A stretch of 43,006 bases of DNA from Fibrobacterales bacterium Fibro_02 (GTDB lineage: Bacteria; Fibrobacterota; Fibrobacteria; Fibrobacterales; Fibrobacteraceae): contig LVAE01000006.1 in NCBI GenBank assembly GCA_001603905.1, forward strand, positions 1-43,006, written 5' to 3'. Under the pieces are notes generated by a model that was given only the letters and a program-made list of their open reading frames with translations, made no database searches and was not told the DNA's origin. A program made the position numbers and the translations under genes. Positions 31,886-40,800 of this stretch are shown one piece after another; position 1 is the stretch's first letter, and each line of letters opens with the position of its first letter.

Positions 31886-33718
31886 TTAGTCTTCCTCTGC
31901 AGGGCGCTTGGAGAGCTGCTTACGCTTGATCGGGTCGAGCTCGGTCTTGCGGAGGCGGAGCACTTCCGGCGTGACTTCGATGCATTCGTCTTCGTTGATG
32001 AAGGTGACGCATTCTTCCAGAGTCAGGCGGCGGTACGGTGTCAGCTGGATCATGTCATCGGCAGACTTGGAACGCATGTTGGTAAGGTGCTTACCCTTGG
32101 TGACGTTCACGATGATGTCGACGTCGCGGTTGTGTTCACCCACGATCATGCCCGGATAAACTTCGGCACCCGGTCCGATGATGAGGTAACCGCGGTCTTC
32201 CAGGTTGGAAAGAGCATAGCTTGCAGCTTCGCCCGGTTCCTTCGCAATGAGCACGCCGTTCACGCGGGCCGGAATTTCGCCCTTGTACGGTTCGTAATCC
32301 TTGAAGATGGACTGGCTGACGGCATAACCCTTGGAAAGGGAAAGGAGCTTCGGACGGATACCGATAAGGCCACGGCTCGGAACGAGGTATTCGAGAGTGA
32401 CGCGGTCATTTTCGTCGGTGGTCATGTTGACCATTTCGCCCTTACGGGTGTTGATTTCCTGGATGCAGGCGCCGCTGAATTCGTTCGGCACTTCGACCTT
32501 GAATTCTTCGATCGGTTCGAGGAGCTTGCCGTTTTCGTCGTTCTTGAAAATCACCTGCGGAGAGCCGATGGTGAATTCATAGAGTTCACGACGCATATTT
32601 TCGACGAGGATGGTCAAGTGGAGAATGCCACGGCCGGACACCTTGAAGGTGGAGGCGCCGTTGACCTTTTCGACCAAGAGGGCGGGGTCGGCCATGTGGG
32701 CGCGTTCCAGACGTTCCTGGAGCTGGTTACCCGTCATGAACTTGCCACCGTACTTACCGGCCAAGGGCGAGGTGTTCACGGTGAAGAGCATGGATATGGT
32801 CGGCGGGTCAATGTGGATGCGGGGGAGATGCACCGGATTGTTCGTCGAAGAAAGGGTATCACCGATGTCGAAGTTGTCGAGACCGGCAATCAAGATGATG
32901 TCGCCCGGACCCGCTTCTTCGATCGGCTGTGGGGTCAGGCCTTCGTAGCGCAGAATCTTCTGGATACGGATGTTCTTCACCTTGCCGTCGCTCGTAGCCT
33001 GGGCAACGGTCATGTTCGGCTTGAACGTACCCTGCTGCACGCGGCCCACGGCCAAGCGGCCAAGGAAGCCCGAGTATTCGAGGGAAGCGATCTGCATGAG
33101 CGGTTCTGCATTCGGATCGCCCTTCGGGGCCGGGATGCGTTCGATAATCTTGTCCATCAAAATGTGGAAGTCGCCATCGGGGTCTTCCATTTCGGCCTTG
33201 CAGATGCCCTTACGGCCAGAACCGAACACCTTGTCGAAGTCGAGCTGCTGTTCGTTGGCGTCGAGTTCGCAGAACAGGTCGAACACCTTGTCGAGAGCGG
33301 CGTGCGGGTTGCAGCCGTCGCGGTCGATCTTGTTCACGACGACGATAGGAATAAGTCCCATTTCAAGGGCCTTCTGGGTCACGAAACGGGTCTGGGCCAT
33401 GGGGCCTTCGAATGCGTCCACTACCAGGATAACGCCGTCCACCGTACCGAGAACGCGTTCCACCTGGCCACCGAAGTCGGCGTGCCCCGGGGTATCGACG
33501 ATGTTCACGCGGTAGCCCTTGTACATGACGCTCGTGTTCTTGGAAAGGATGGTGATGCCGCGTTCGCGTTCCAGGTTGTCGGAGTCCATCACGCGTTCGT
33601 TCACTTCCTCGTTTTCGTGGAAGGTTCCGCACTGCTTGAGCAGCTGGTCCACCAGGGTGGTCTTACCGTGGTCAACGTGGGCGATAATGGCGACGTTTCT
33701 GATTTTAGATGTATCCAT
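31886..33718 (-). CDS. typA: Translational GTPase TypA/BipA
   Basis: The 610-residue ribosome-binding GTPase of the elongation factor family helps 50S assembly and stress adaptation. All G motifs are seen: [15 protein letters not shown] at 14-28, [23 protein letters not shown], and VVNKIDR. Domain 2, two EF-G-like domains and the TypA-specific C-terminal domain with [20 protein letters not shown] follow in order. Length is normal. AAAGAG lies 5 nt before the ATG. A TAAATTTG promoter element is 35 nt upstream. It converges on thiD across a shared terminator. Confidence 0.97.
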   Translation of the reverse strand: MDTSKIRNVAIIAHVDHGKTTLVDQLLKQCGTFHENEEVNERVMDSDNLERERGITILSKNTSVMYKGYRVNIVDTPGHADFGGQVERVLGTVDGVILVVDAFEGPMAQTRFVTQKALEMGLIPIVVVNKIDRDGCNPHAALDKVFDLFCELDANEQQLDFDKVFGSGRKGICKAEMEDPDGDFHILMDKIIERIPAPKGDPNAEPLMQIASLEYSGFLGRLAVGRVQQGTFKPNMTVAQATSDGKVKNIRIQKILRYEGLTPQPIEEAGPGDIILIAGLDNFDIGDTLSSTNNPVHLPRIHIDPPTISMLFTVNTSPLAGKYGGKFMTGNQLQERLERAHMADPALLVEKVNGASTFKVSGRGILHLTILVENMRRELYEFTIGSPQVIFKNDENGKLLEPIEEFKVEVPNEFSGACIQEINTRKGEMVNMTTDENDRVTLEYLVPSRGLIGIRPKLLSLSKGYAVSQSIFKDYEPYKGEIPARVNGVLIAKEPGEAASYALSNLEDRGYLIIGPGAEVYPGMIVGEHNRDVDIIVNVTKGKHLTNMRSKSADDMIQLTPYRRLTLEECVTFINEDECIEVTPEVLRLRKTELDPIKRKQLSKRPAEED

Positions 33719-33752
33719 AATGGCTCTTTTGATTAGCGTTTATTTTTGGGCG

Positions 33753-33760
33753 CAAATTTA
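33753..33760 (-). promoter_or_regulatory. Predicted -10 element of typA
   Basis: TAAATTTG reads on the minus strand, 34 nt before the typA ATG. The octamer fits the TAnnTTTG form known for Bacteroidetes-type promoters and the other TAnnTT elements here. This gene does have a leader and ribosome-binding site. Confidence 0.4.
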
Positions 33761-33803
33761 GAAATTCTAACCGATTATGGCAATGTTTTTGCCCCAAGTT
33801 TAC

Positions 33804-33811
33804 TATATTTG
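33804..33811 (+). promoter_or_regulatory. Predicted promoter of the degenerate receiver gene
   Basis: TATATTTG lies 7 nt before the ATG at 33819, with TTTTTG 13 nt further upstream. No Shine-Dalgarno sequence is present. It faces away from the typA promoter 44 bp to the left. Confidence 0.4.
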
Positions 33812-33818
33812 GGGTACT

Positions 33819-34274
33819 ATGGCAAAAGAACTCGATAATTTTGATGATGAAGAAATGGACGAAGCCGCCCTTCAGATGTTCGATTCTGAAGAAAGCCTCA
33901 ACCAGGCTCCCCAAGTCCGCGACTACAGCGACCGCCGCATCTTGATCTGGGAAGAAGACGATTCCCACCGCGATGCTTGCCTCGAAGTGCTGACGGACCT
34001 TCTGGTGGGTGCCACCATCAAGGCGGTCAAGACCGAAGCCGAAGCCCAGGAACAGCTCGAAAACGACGACTGGGATACTTTTGTCGTGGATTTCTACACC
34101 GAAGGCGTTTCTTCGAGCGACTTTATCAAGAGCGCTAACAACTATCCGGGCTCGATCCTCGTTGCTATCAACATGGGTCCCCTGACGCTTCCCGAAGAAC
34201 GCGATCCGATGCGTACGGAACTTCTGCGTAGGCTGTTCGATGTCGAACGCGCCAATACGCAGATTCATGCCTAA
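33819..34274 (+). CDS. Degenerate receiver-domain (response-regulator-like) protein
   Basis: The 151-residue protein begins with an acidic 30-residue tail (NFDDEEMDEAALQMFDSEESL) and continues with a CheY-like fold. RILIWEEDDSH stands for strand 1 with acidic residues 45-48, and DTFVVDFYTEG for strand 3 with D91 in the phospho-acceptor position. The later switch threonine and conserved lysine are not evident (LVAINMGPL), so it may be a pseudo-receiver working without phosphorylation. There is no output domain. Its stop codon overlaps that of the convergent lamin-tail lipoprotein by four bases. The frame opens 42 nt upstream, but the ATG at 33819 is favoured. Its partner is unknown. Confidence 0.62.
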   Translation: MAKELDNFDDEEMDEAALQMFDSEESLNQAPQVRDYSDRRILIWEEDDSHRDACLEVLTDLLVGATIKAVKTEAEAQEQLENDDWDTFVVDFYTEGVSSSDFIKSANNYPGSILVAINMGPLTLPEERDPMRTELLRRLFDVERANTQIHA

Positions 34275-35503
34275 TTCAACTCACCAGGGGTGGGTTTTCC
34301 GAGACTCCAGGCCGTAGAATCCCTACGGCTTTTCCATTGTTCAAGGTCAAGCTGCGTGCTGGTGTTGCTTTTGGAGCCTGCACTGGGCACTACGTTTGCG
34401 TGTAGCGAGTCGGGCTCGGTCGCGTAGTACAGCGAATCGAGCGTTTCGCCGTCACACTTGAGAACGATGCTCCCTTTCGTATTGGTGATGTCGTTCCAGC
34501 TTTCCGTGTTGACATGGAGGGGCGGCGTGATGTCCTTGGTGGCGTCTCCTAGGACCAGCACCTGACGTGGGGCGATTTCGCTGATGGTCAGGGGCAGGTA
34601 GCGGATAGAACCGGAACTCGTGGCTCCGATGGCGCAGTCGTCCAGGATCAGCGTGTCGGTGCTTCCGTTGTAGATTTCAATGAATTCATACTGGGTCGTA
34701 TCGCTCTTGGATGCCCCGGCGTAGAATTCCGTAATCAGCAGGTCGTCCACCTGGGGCCTGCGGTAGCCAGCCTTCAGGGGAATCGTGATCTCGACGCGGC
34801 GTTCCTCGGCGGCCTTGATGGCGAGTGCGACCTGGCTGCGGAGCGAGTTCAGCGTGAGTTCTGGGACGGGGCTGTCTTCGGTGAGGGTGAACTTGTCCGA
34901 AACACTGTAGACGGCCTTTCCTTCCTGGTTGAAAAGAAGAATTTCCATCTCGTATTCGCAACCGAGCTTGAGCATGTCACTCTTGAAGACGGCGCCGTCG
35001 ACGGTCTGTTCCATGGGGATTTCGTACTGGTCGGTTGCCGATTTCAGCTTCATCGAGCCGCTCGTGATGCCCGCGTCGTTCTTGAGCCCGAGCGGGATTT
35101 CTACGAAGACGAACCCTACGACCGGGTGCATCTGGATCGACAGGTTCACGGCGGTTCCTGCCGAGAGCTTGGTCTCCAGTTCGCCCATCTGCATCAGGGC
35201 GCCGTTTGCGTAGATCTTCGCCTTGAAGTTCCAGCTGTCGCTCGGGAAAAGCTCCAGGCTGAAGTTCGCGTTGTCGGCGGAATGTACGTAATGCAGCGTA
35301 TCGGTGCCGTAGCAGTCCAGCACGAGGCTGTCCAGGAGCGGCGGGGTGCTGTAGTCCAGGCGGAGCGAAACATTGGCGGTGTTGCCTTCGACCGTTGCGC
35401 TTGCGGTAGTGGAATCGGTGGAGTGGTTGCCGCAGTTCCAGAGGGTGCAGGCGCACAGGAACAGGGCGGCGAGGGGAACGTGTTTTTTCAGAATAGGACT
35501 CAT
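34271..35503 (-). CDS. Lipoprotein with C-terminal lamin-tail domain
   Basis: The 410-residue envelope protein has a signal sequence and lipobox LWNC with lipidated C24. Residues 40-240 form beta-rich modules without a family I recognise. Residues of about 260-410 look like a lamin-tail (LTD) domain: LLITEFYAG, then YEFIEIYNGSTDTLILDDCAIG, and the later VLVLGDATKDI. LTD domains in bacterial surface proteins mediate binding to DNA, membranes or partner proteins. GGAGG with a 4-nt spacer precedes the ATG. It overlaps the receiver-like gene tail to tail. The role is unknown; surface exposure is inferred. Confidence 0.72.
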   Translation of the reverse strand: MSPILKKHVPLAALFLCACTLWNCGNHSTDSTTASATVEGNTANVSLRLDYSTPPLLDSLVLDCYGTDTLHYVHSADNANFSLELFPSDSWNFKAKIYANGALMQMGELETKLSAGTAVNLSIQMHPVVGFVFVEIPLGLKNDAGITSGSMKLKSATDQYEIPMEQTVDGAVFKSDMLKLGCEYEMEILLFNQEGKAVYSVSDKFTLTEDSPVPELTLNSLRSQVALAIKAAEERRVEITIPLKAGYRRPQVDDLLITEFYAGASKSDTTQYEFIEIYNGSTDTLILDDCAIGATSSGSIRYLPLTISEIAPRQVLVLGDATKDITPPLHVNTESWNDITNTKGSIVLKCDGETLDSLYYATEPDSLHANVVPSAGSKSNTSTQLDLEQWKSRRDSTAWSLGKPTPGELN

Positions 35504-35612
35504 TTTACCTCCGTTGGTTGAGATGTCCTACTCTATACACGTAAGTTTCAAAGAAATCGTATGGATTTTACCCTGACTTTCTCTGTAATTTTATTTTAAC
35601 ACGGCGTGCTGC

Positions 35613-35667
35613 TCTGGATCCCGTCTCCCCTCCGCTACGCTTCGAGGATGACACGCTCCAGGATGAC
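35613..35667. repeat. Dispersed intergenic repeat
   Basis: The block runs from CTGGATCCCGTC through CCGCTACGCTTCGAGGATGAC to CCAGGATGAC. The ends resemble the element at 31850-31885. It occupies most of the 180-base gap between the lamin-tail lipoprotein and the release-factor-like gene; the remainder is T-rich with no clear signal. Confidence 0.5.
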
Positions 35668-35683
35668 TCGCCTTAACAATGCT

Positions 35684-36151
35684 TTATATTTTAAGCGGTT
35701 TCTGACCGTTTTGCTTGCGGTTGCCTTGCAGCTTGGTGGCGCAGGATTTGTCCTGTCGGAGAATTTTCACGAGGGCGCTCGGGGTGAGCCCGAAAGCGGC
35801 CGCTGCGGCCTTGGTGTCGCCGTTCTTGGTCGCCATGATGTCGAACACGTGCGCGACGAACAGCGGAAAAAGGGCGTTGCTCGGTTGCAGGTGCCCGTTG
35901 CTTCCCGGAAATGGCATTTCGGGGTTGGCAGGAGTTTCGCGGACTTGCAGGGCGAGCGCCATCTGCATCCGGTGCAGTGCATGCACCTTGTTTTCGTGAG
36001 CGGACCTTCCTTCGCAGGATTTGATTTCTAAATTAAAATCGCGTAGGGTGAGCAGAACGCCCGTGTTGGTCTTGTTGCGGTGCTGTCCGCCCGGGCCAGA
36101 TCCCTGGAATCCCTTGAGGCTACAGGCGCGGAGGAGCTCGTCCAAAGTCAT
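35684..36151 (-). CDS. Peptide-chain release factor-like protein (RF-1 domain, GGQ)
   Basis: The 155-residue protein contains the peptidyl-tRNA hydrolysis domain of class I release factors. The motif GSGPGGQHRNKTNTGVLL places GGQ at residues 21-23. It lacks the codon-recognition domain, like ribosome-rescue proteins of the ArfB (YaeJ) type, and ends in a basic tail (KLQGNRKQNGQKPLKI) that could enter the mRNA channel. An alanine-rich helix-turn-helix-like segment around 105-125 is an extra. ATG at 36151 is taken as the start; an ATG at 36175 would overlap the divergent lipoprotein gene. The two genes are head to head only 18 bp apart. A rescue role is inferred. Confidence 0.78.
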   Translation of the reverse strand: MTLDELLRACSLKGFQGSGPGGQHRNKTNTGVLLTLRDFNLEIKSCEGRSAHENKVHALHRMQMALALQVRETPANPEMPFPGSNGHLQPSNALFPLFVAHVFDIMATKNGDTKAAAAAFGLTPSALVKILRQDKSCATKLQGNRKQNGQKPLKI

Positions 36152-36169
36152 TTTCAGGTAGGTATCGCG

Positions 36170-36922
36170 ATGCATGTACTGAAAAATACAATTGTTGCGG
36201 CGGTTGCGGTTGGTGCAGCAGTCTTCTTTAATGCTTGTGCAGGCTCTTCCGAGGCCAAAGATTCGAACAATCCGCGTAATGAATCGTTCGTGGACGCCGC
36301 TTTGGGAGAATCGGCCGAAGTCAAGGAAGCCAAGGTGCAGCACCGCGAAAACGACAAGCAGGCGATGCTCGAAACGATGTTCAGCAACTTTATGGCAGCC
36401 ATCCGCGAAGATACTCCTGCCGAAGTCCTCTATTCCATGCTGACCGATTCTTCGGAATACTGGCTCGATACGCTGGAAAATCACGCCCGTGTCTACAAGC
36501 CCGAAGACCTGGATACCTGCCAGTTCTACGAAGTCTATTCCATTCTGCTTTACCGCCTCTACGAGCGCGAACATCTGTGGCAGGTTCCCGAAGACCGCAT
36601 GCTTTGGTTGTATCTTTCCAAGGCGGGCGTTATCCATAACTTCACCAAGCTGGACCTGGGCCCCCTCAAGATCAAGAATGACCGTGGAAGCATCGGCCTT
36701 GCCAAGAGCCCCGAAGTCCCGATCATGATTTTTGAATGGGACGACAGCGCCTGGAAACTTGACTTGACCGAAACCGTGCCGCTCATTACGAAGGGTGTCG
36801 AGGCGACCGCTGTCAAGAAAAGCTGGAGCAACAAGAAGCTTGCCCTGTACTGGCTGGACCGTGAATACCACCTGCAGTATTCCCGCCTTGACGACTCCCT
36901 CTGCGAACCGATCGGTTTCTAA
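36170..36922 (+). CDS. Hypothetical lipoprotein
   Basis: The 250-residue product has a signal sequence with a lipobox-like FFNAC and probable lipidated C23. A charged helical region (40-80) is followed by a compact domain with YEVYSILLYRLYEREHLWQVPEDRM and PEVPIMIFEWDDSAWKLDLTET, the latter resembling a beta-sheet module. I do not recognise the family. AGGTAGG lies 6 nt before the ATG at 36170; the frame is open 90 nt further up without a signal. It is the first of four plus-strand envelope genes that include the PorU-like peptidase, which suggests a role in surface protein handling, but this is only context. Confidence 0.62.
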   Translation: MHVLKNTIVAAVAVGAAVFFNACAGSSEAKDSNNPRNESFVDAALGESAEVKEAKVQHRENDKQAMLETMFSNFMAAIREDTPAEVLYSMLTDSSEYWLDTLENHARVYKPEDLDTCQFYEVYSILLYRLYEREHLWQVPEDRMLWLYLSKAGVIHNFTKLDLGPLKIKNDRGSIGLAKSPEVPIMIFEWDDSAWKLDLTETVPLITKGVEATAVKKSWSNKKLALYWLDREYHLQYSRLDDSLCEPIGF

Positions 36923-36952
36923 AATAAGTTGATGCGAGCGAAGCAATCTCCC

Positions 36953-37840
36953 ATGAAATTTTTTAAAGCTATTGTTCTTATACTCGCTGCTGTAGCCTTT
37001 GTCTGGGCGGCCCCTGCCAAGAAGGCGGGAAAGGCTTCTGGATATACGGCGGGCGCGGCGAAGGTCCTCGGAGCGGTGGAGTCGGCTGCCCCTTTCAGCG
37101 GTGACCGTCTCTTTGCGACGCTAGATTCCGTCGGTGGAACGGGTACCTGGATGGAATGGGACGTGAACGGGGTGAAGGATCCTTCCCTGATGGGGGTGCT
37201 CGACCCGATGCTCAAAGGTGCGAACAAGCCCGAGATGGTCTGGGTGATTACGGAACGCTCAAAACCCTTGGTGGCGGTTCTTTTGCCGAAGGGAGCGGGC
37301 GAGGTTATCCTGTTCTACGAACTGCCTTCGCTCGATGCCAAGCCGATCCCGCTCTCGATCAATCCGGTGCTTTCGCCTGACGTGGTCTTACGTGATTATA
37401 GACAAATTAATGAAACGGAATTCGTCCACCGCGACAAGGATAACCTGAAGGTCCGCCTTCTGAATAGCGGAATGCGTTTCACCTACGAAAAGAAAGGCGA
37501 GGAGCCCCTGCGAATCGACCCGGGGTACGCCTCGATGTCGTTTACCGAAAAAGAAGCGGTGTTGCGTGAATACGAAGACTACTTCAAGTACGAATATTCG
37601 CTGATGCTGCGCGCCTTTGTGCAGTCGACCCGAAGCATTTTCAACTGGCAACCTTGGCACTGGTACATGCCCGAATGGAATGCGAAGTGCCTGATGAGCC
37701 GCAAGGAACTCGACGCCATCTTGAAACAGGGTTATTTCCCGCCTCTGTTGACCCTTTTCAAGACGAAAACGGCGGCTGGAGAAACTGTTGAATTCAAGAC
37801 GGATGGAAGGGGCTATTCCGAGCTCCTGATCAGTCGCTAA
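36953..37840 (+). CDS. Hypothetical secreted protein
   Basis: The 295-residue product has a clear signal peptide (KFFKAIVLILAAVAFVWAAPA). The rest is a soluble, mixed alpha-beta protein without motifs I recognise; it contains the aromatic stretch FNWQPWHWYMPEWN near residue 230. Two earlier in-frame starts (36929, 36932) lie in a sequence that resembles the CTTCGCTCGC-type intergenic repeat and have no ribosome-binding site, so the ATG before the signal peptide is chosen. The stop is 25 nt before the PorU-like gene, and both run in the same direction. Confidence 0.65.
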   Translation: MKFFKAIVLILAAVAFVWAAPAKKAGKASGYTAGAAKVLGAVESAAPFSGDRLFATLDSVGGTGTWMEWDVNGVKDPSLMGVLDPMLKGANKPEMVWVITERSKPLVAVLLPKGAGEVILFYELPSLDAKPIPLSINPVLSPDVVLRDYRQINETEFVHRDKDNLKVRLLNSGMRFTYEKKGEEPLRIDPGYASMSFTEKEAVLREYEDYFKYEYSLMLRAFVQSTRSIFNWQPWHWYMPEWNAKCLMSRKELDAILKQGYFPPLLTLFKTKTAAGETVEFKTDGRGYSELLISR

Positions 37841-37865
37841 ATCGATAATTTACTATTTTAAAAAG

Positions 37866-40800
37866 GTGAAGTCCTTTTTAGCATTTTTACTCCTGGCGCT
37901 TGTCGTCGTTTCGCCTTCTTTTGCCCGCGTCGTGGAAGATTCACGTTCGCGATTTATCCTGGAAGATGTAGTCCTTGAATCGACAGTCCATGCTTGCGAT
38001 TCGTTGGATTCCCGTGGTGGAAAGTTCGTGCCCGAAGGGGCCGCTTATTTGGACGGCAACTTGATGCCTTTCCGTTATTACCGCGTGGCGCTTCCGACAA
38101 AGGATCGTCCTGAAGTTTCTGTAAAGGATATCTCGACGGTGGCCCTGGGGAAACCCCTGTGTAAGGAAGGCCCCATGGGAACGACGGATTCGCTGCGTTT
38201 CGTGCCGGTCGATGTCTCTACGCCTTTCTTTAGGGACGGCTTGTGGATGACCGATATCCGTGTTCCGCTGTATGTGCGTAACGGCTCGTCTGTTTCGCTC
38301 CGCAAGAAGTTCAAGGTCAGTGTCACGTTCCAGGGAAGTGCAAACGGCGTGAACCCGGGCAAGCGAGCCGTGTCCAGGGTGCTGAACGGCAAGGGCGCCG
38401 CCCGTTTTGGAGTGTCTCGTTCCGGTGCGATGAAGGCCCTGCGTAAAGAGGCGAACAGCTCTGCTGCAGATGTGAATTTTATCGCGTCGATCCAGGTGGG
38501 CGACAAGAATGTGGCGACCTTTAGCGAAGATGGCCTGTATGCGGTGGATTTCAAGACGATTCGCAATACCCTGCTGCTTTTGCAACGCCAGAGTGACCTG
38601 GACGGAATTCCCGTAGAACGTCTCTGTGTTTATGGGGCGTCCCCTGATACGCTTTCCGATATGGGCCCCGGCGAAGAAGCGCGCCTACCGAACCACATTT
38701 TTGAAATTCCAATCGAAGTTCGCGACCATACTCCGGGCAGCAATTCGAGTTCGCCCGATGGAATCTTCAATGACGGCGATACGCTTGTCTTTGTCGGGTA
38801 CGGCAATGCATTCTGGAAACGCTGCGATCGCGAAGACAAGTTCTTTTTGAACGGCAAGATGGATTATTTCCATTCGTATTCGCCTTATTCCTTCTACCAG
38901 AATTTCTTGTTCGGCTACAAGGATGCTGGAAAGGGACTTCGCATGAGTGATGTGGTGAAGACGCCTTCTGGACAAGGGAAAGATGTCAAGTGGATGCGCT
39001 ATGTCCGCGCCGAAAAGGAAGCTCTTTTGCGGGATTCCTATTTCGGAAAGTCGCTGGACTGGGAAACGTCGACGGGCAAGGAATGGTTCTGGATGTGGCA
39101 TTGCCGATTCGATTCGACTACGGTGTCGGTGAATATGACCGAAACCTCTCGCCTTCCTGGGCTTGTTTCCGGTGGAAAGGAATACGTGGCGATTTCTTAT
39201 TTCCCGTACCGCTCTATCTTTTCTGGAACGGCAGTCCAGGTCAATGACCAGGTCAAGAAAATGGATTTCTCTGGCTTCGATTACGAGGCGAGAATGGACC
39301 AGATTCGTTTTAGCTTCGATGTCAACGGAAACACCGTAGATAGGCTCGACATGACCCTGATGCCGGGTGGCAATTTCAGGATGGATTCTCCGGGCCTTGC
39401 TGAATCTGGAAACCAGTACACGCTGACCATGCTCCCGAACGCCCTTCAGTATGACCGTTTTGACGGCTACACCGTGGCGTACCAGTGGACTCCTGTTGTT
39501 GATTCCGCGGAATGGCTGCTGCCGGGAAGTGTTTCAGGCGTTATCAATGTGCCGGCCCCCTCGGGAACGCGGATTATGAAGTTTGTGGACTTGCGCCCGG
39601 TCGGTCTGCTTTCTGTATCGGGCGGAGTGGCCAAGGATAGTGTCTCGGCGAACGAGGACGTGCGTTACCTTGCCGTGCGCGAAGGCGCCTACCGTTCGGG
39701 CTTGAAGGTTGAGGCTCTTCCGTTCCGTAATGATGGTGTGCTTAAGGATTTGAGTCGTCCGAATTCCAAGCTGGAGTACCTGATTATCGCTCCCGATGAA
39801 TTCCTGGAACCAGCGGTTGCTTTGGCTTCCTTCCGTTCTGGCGGTTCGTCGGTGCAGTCCTTTGCGACTTCGGTGGTTTCGGCGCAGGACATCTATCGCT
39901 CCTATACGGCGGGCCGTGTTTCGCCGGTTGCAATCCGCAATTACATTTCTTATGTGTATTCCGTTTGCCCGAACTTGCAGTACGTGCTCTTGGCGGGCGG
40001 CGGCCATTACGATTATAGGGGAATTACTGGCCGTTTGGGAACATCTTACCTTCCTCCGTTCGAAAAGGAAGATGCGGTTGTCGAGGACTTTTTCGGAATC
40101 CTTGATTCGGGTGAAGTCTGCCAGTATGGTAAGTATGACCTGGACCTTGCCGTGGGACGCCTTCCTGTGAATTCGGTGACCGAGTTTGCGCAGTATATCA
40201 AGAAGGCCAAGGATTACGATTCCGTTGGAGTCATGGACTATTCGGACTGGAGATCCTCTTTGCTGTTTGCGGCAGATGATGCTGTAAATAGCGGGCACAC
40301 GGACGGTGAACCGCATACGCGTTATCAGGAAACAGTGGCACGTATGATCGATAGCCTTTCGGTGGATCGGGGCTACCGTTGGAATATGAGAAAGGTGTAC
40401 CTGCTGGACTACGTGGAAGACGCAGCCGGTCAAAAGAAGGACGCGGCCGAAGCCTTGCTGGATTTCTTGAATCAGGGTGCATTGTTCTCGGTTTATTTTG
40501 GACACGGATCCAAGACGGACTGGGCGAGCGAAGGTCTTCTGAAGCCTAGCTATCTTTCGAAAATCTACAATGAGGGCCGCTATACGATTCTCGGTTCGTT
40601 CTCCTGCACGGTGGGTCGTTTTGACGAAGGTATCAGCCGCTCGCTTTCCGAGGAATTCCTTTTGGCGCCTAGTGCTGGTTCCATCAACTCGGTGGGCGCG
40701 AGTCGCGAGACTTTTGCGACGTATAATGTGGCTTTCGGAACGCAACTGCTCGAAGAAGCCCTGCTGAACGAGGCGGGAACGATTGGCCTTGCTTTCTTGA

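Noticed and set aside
32087..33736. Long open frame (549 codons) on the plus strand
   Set aside because: It is antisense to typA, which has all GTPase motifs. The antisense protein shows no known family.
36932..36952. Earlier start codon for the secreted protein gene at 36953
   Set aside because: The sequence resembles an intergenic repeat, has no ribosome-binding site and would bury the signal peptide.
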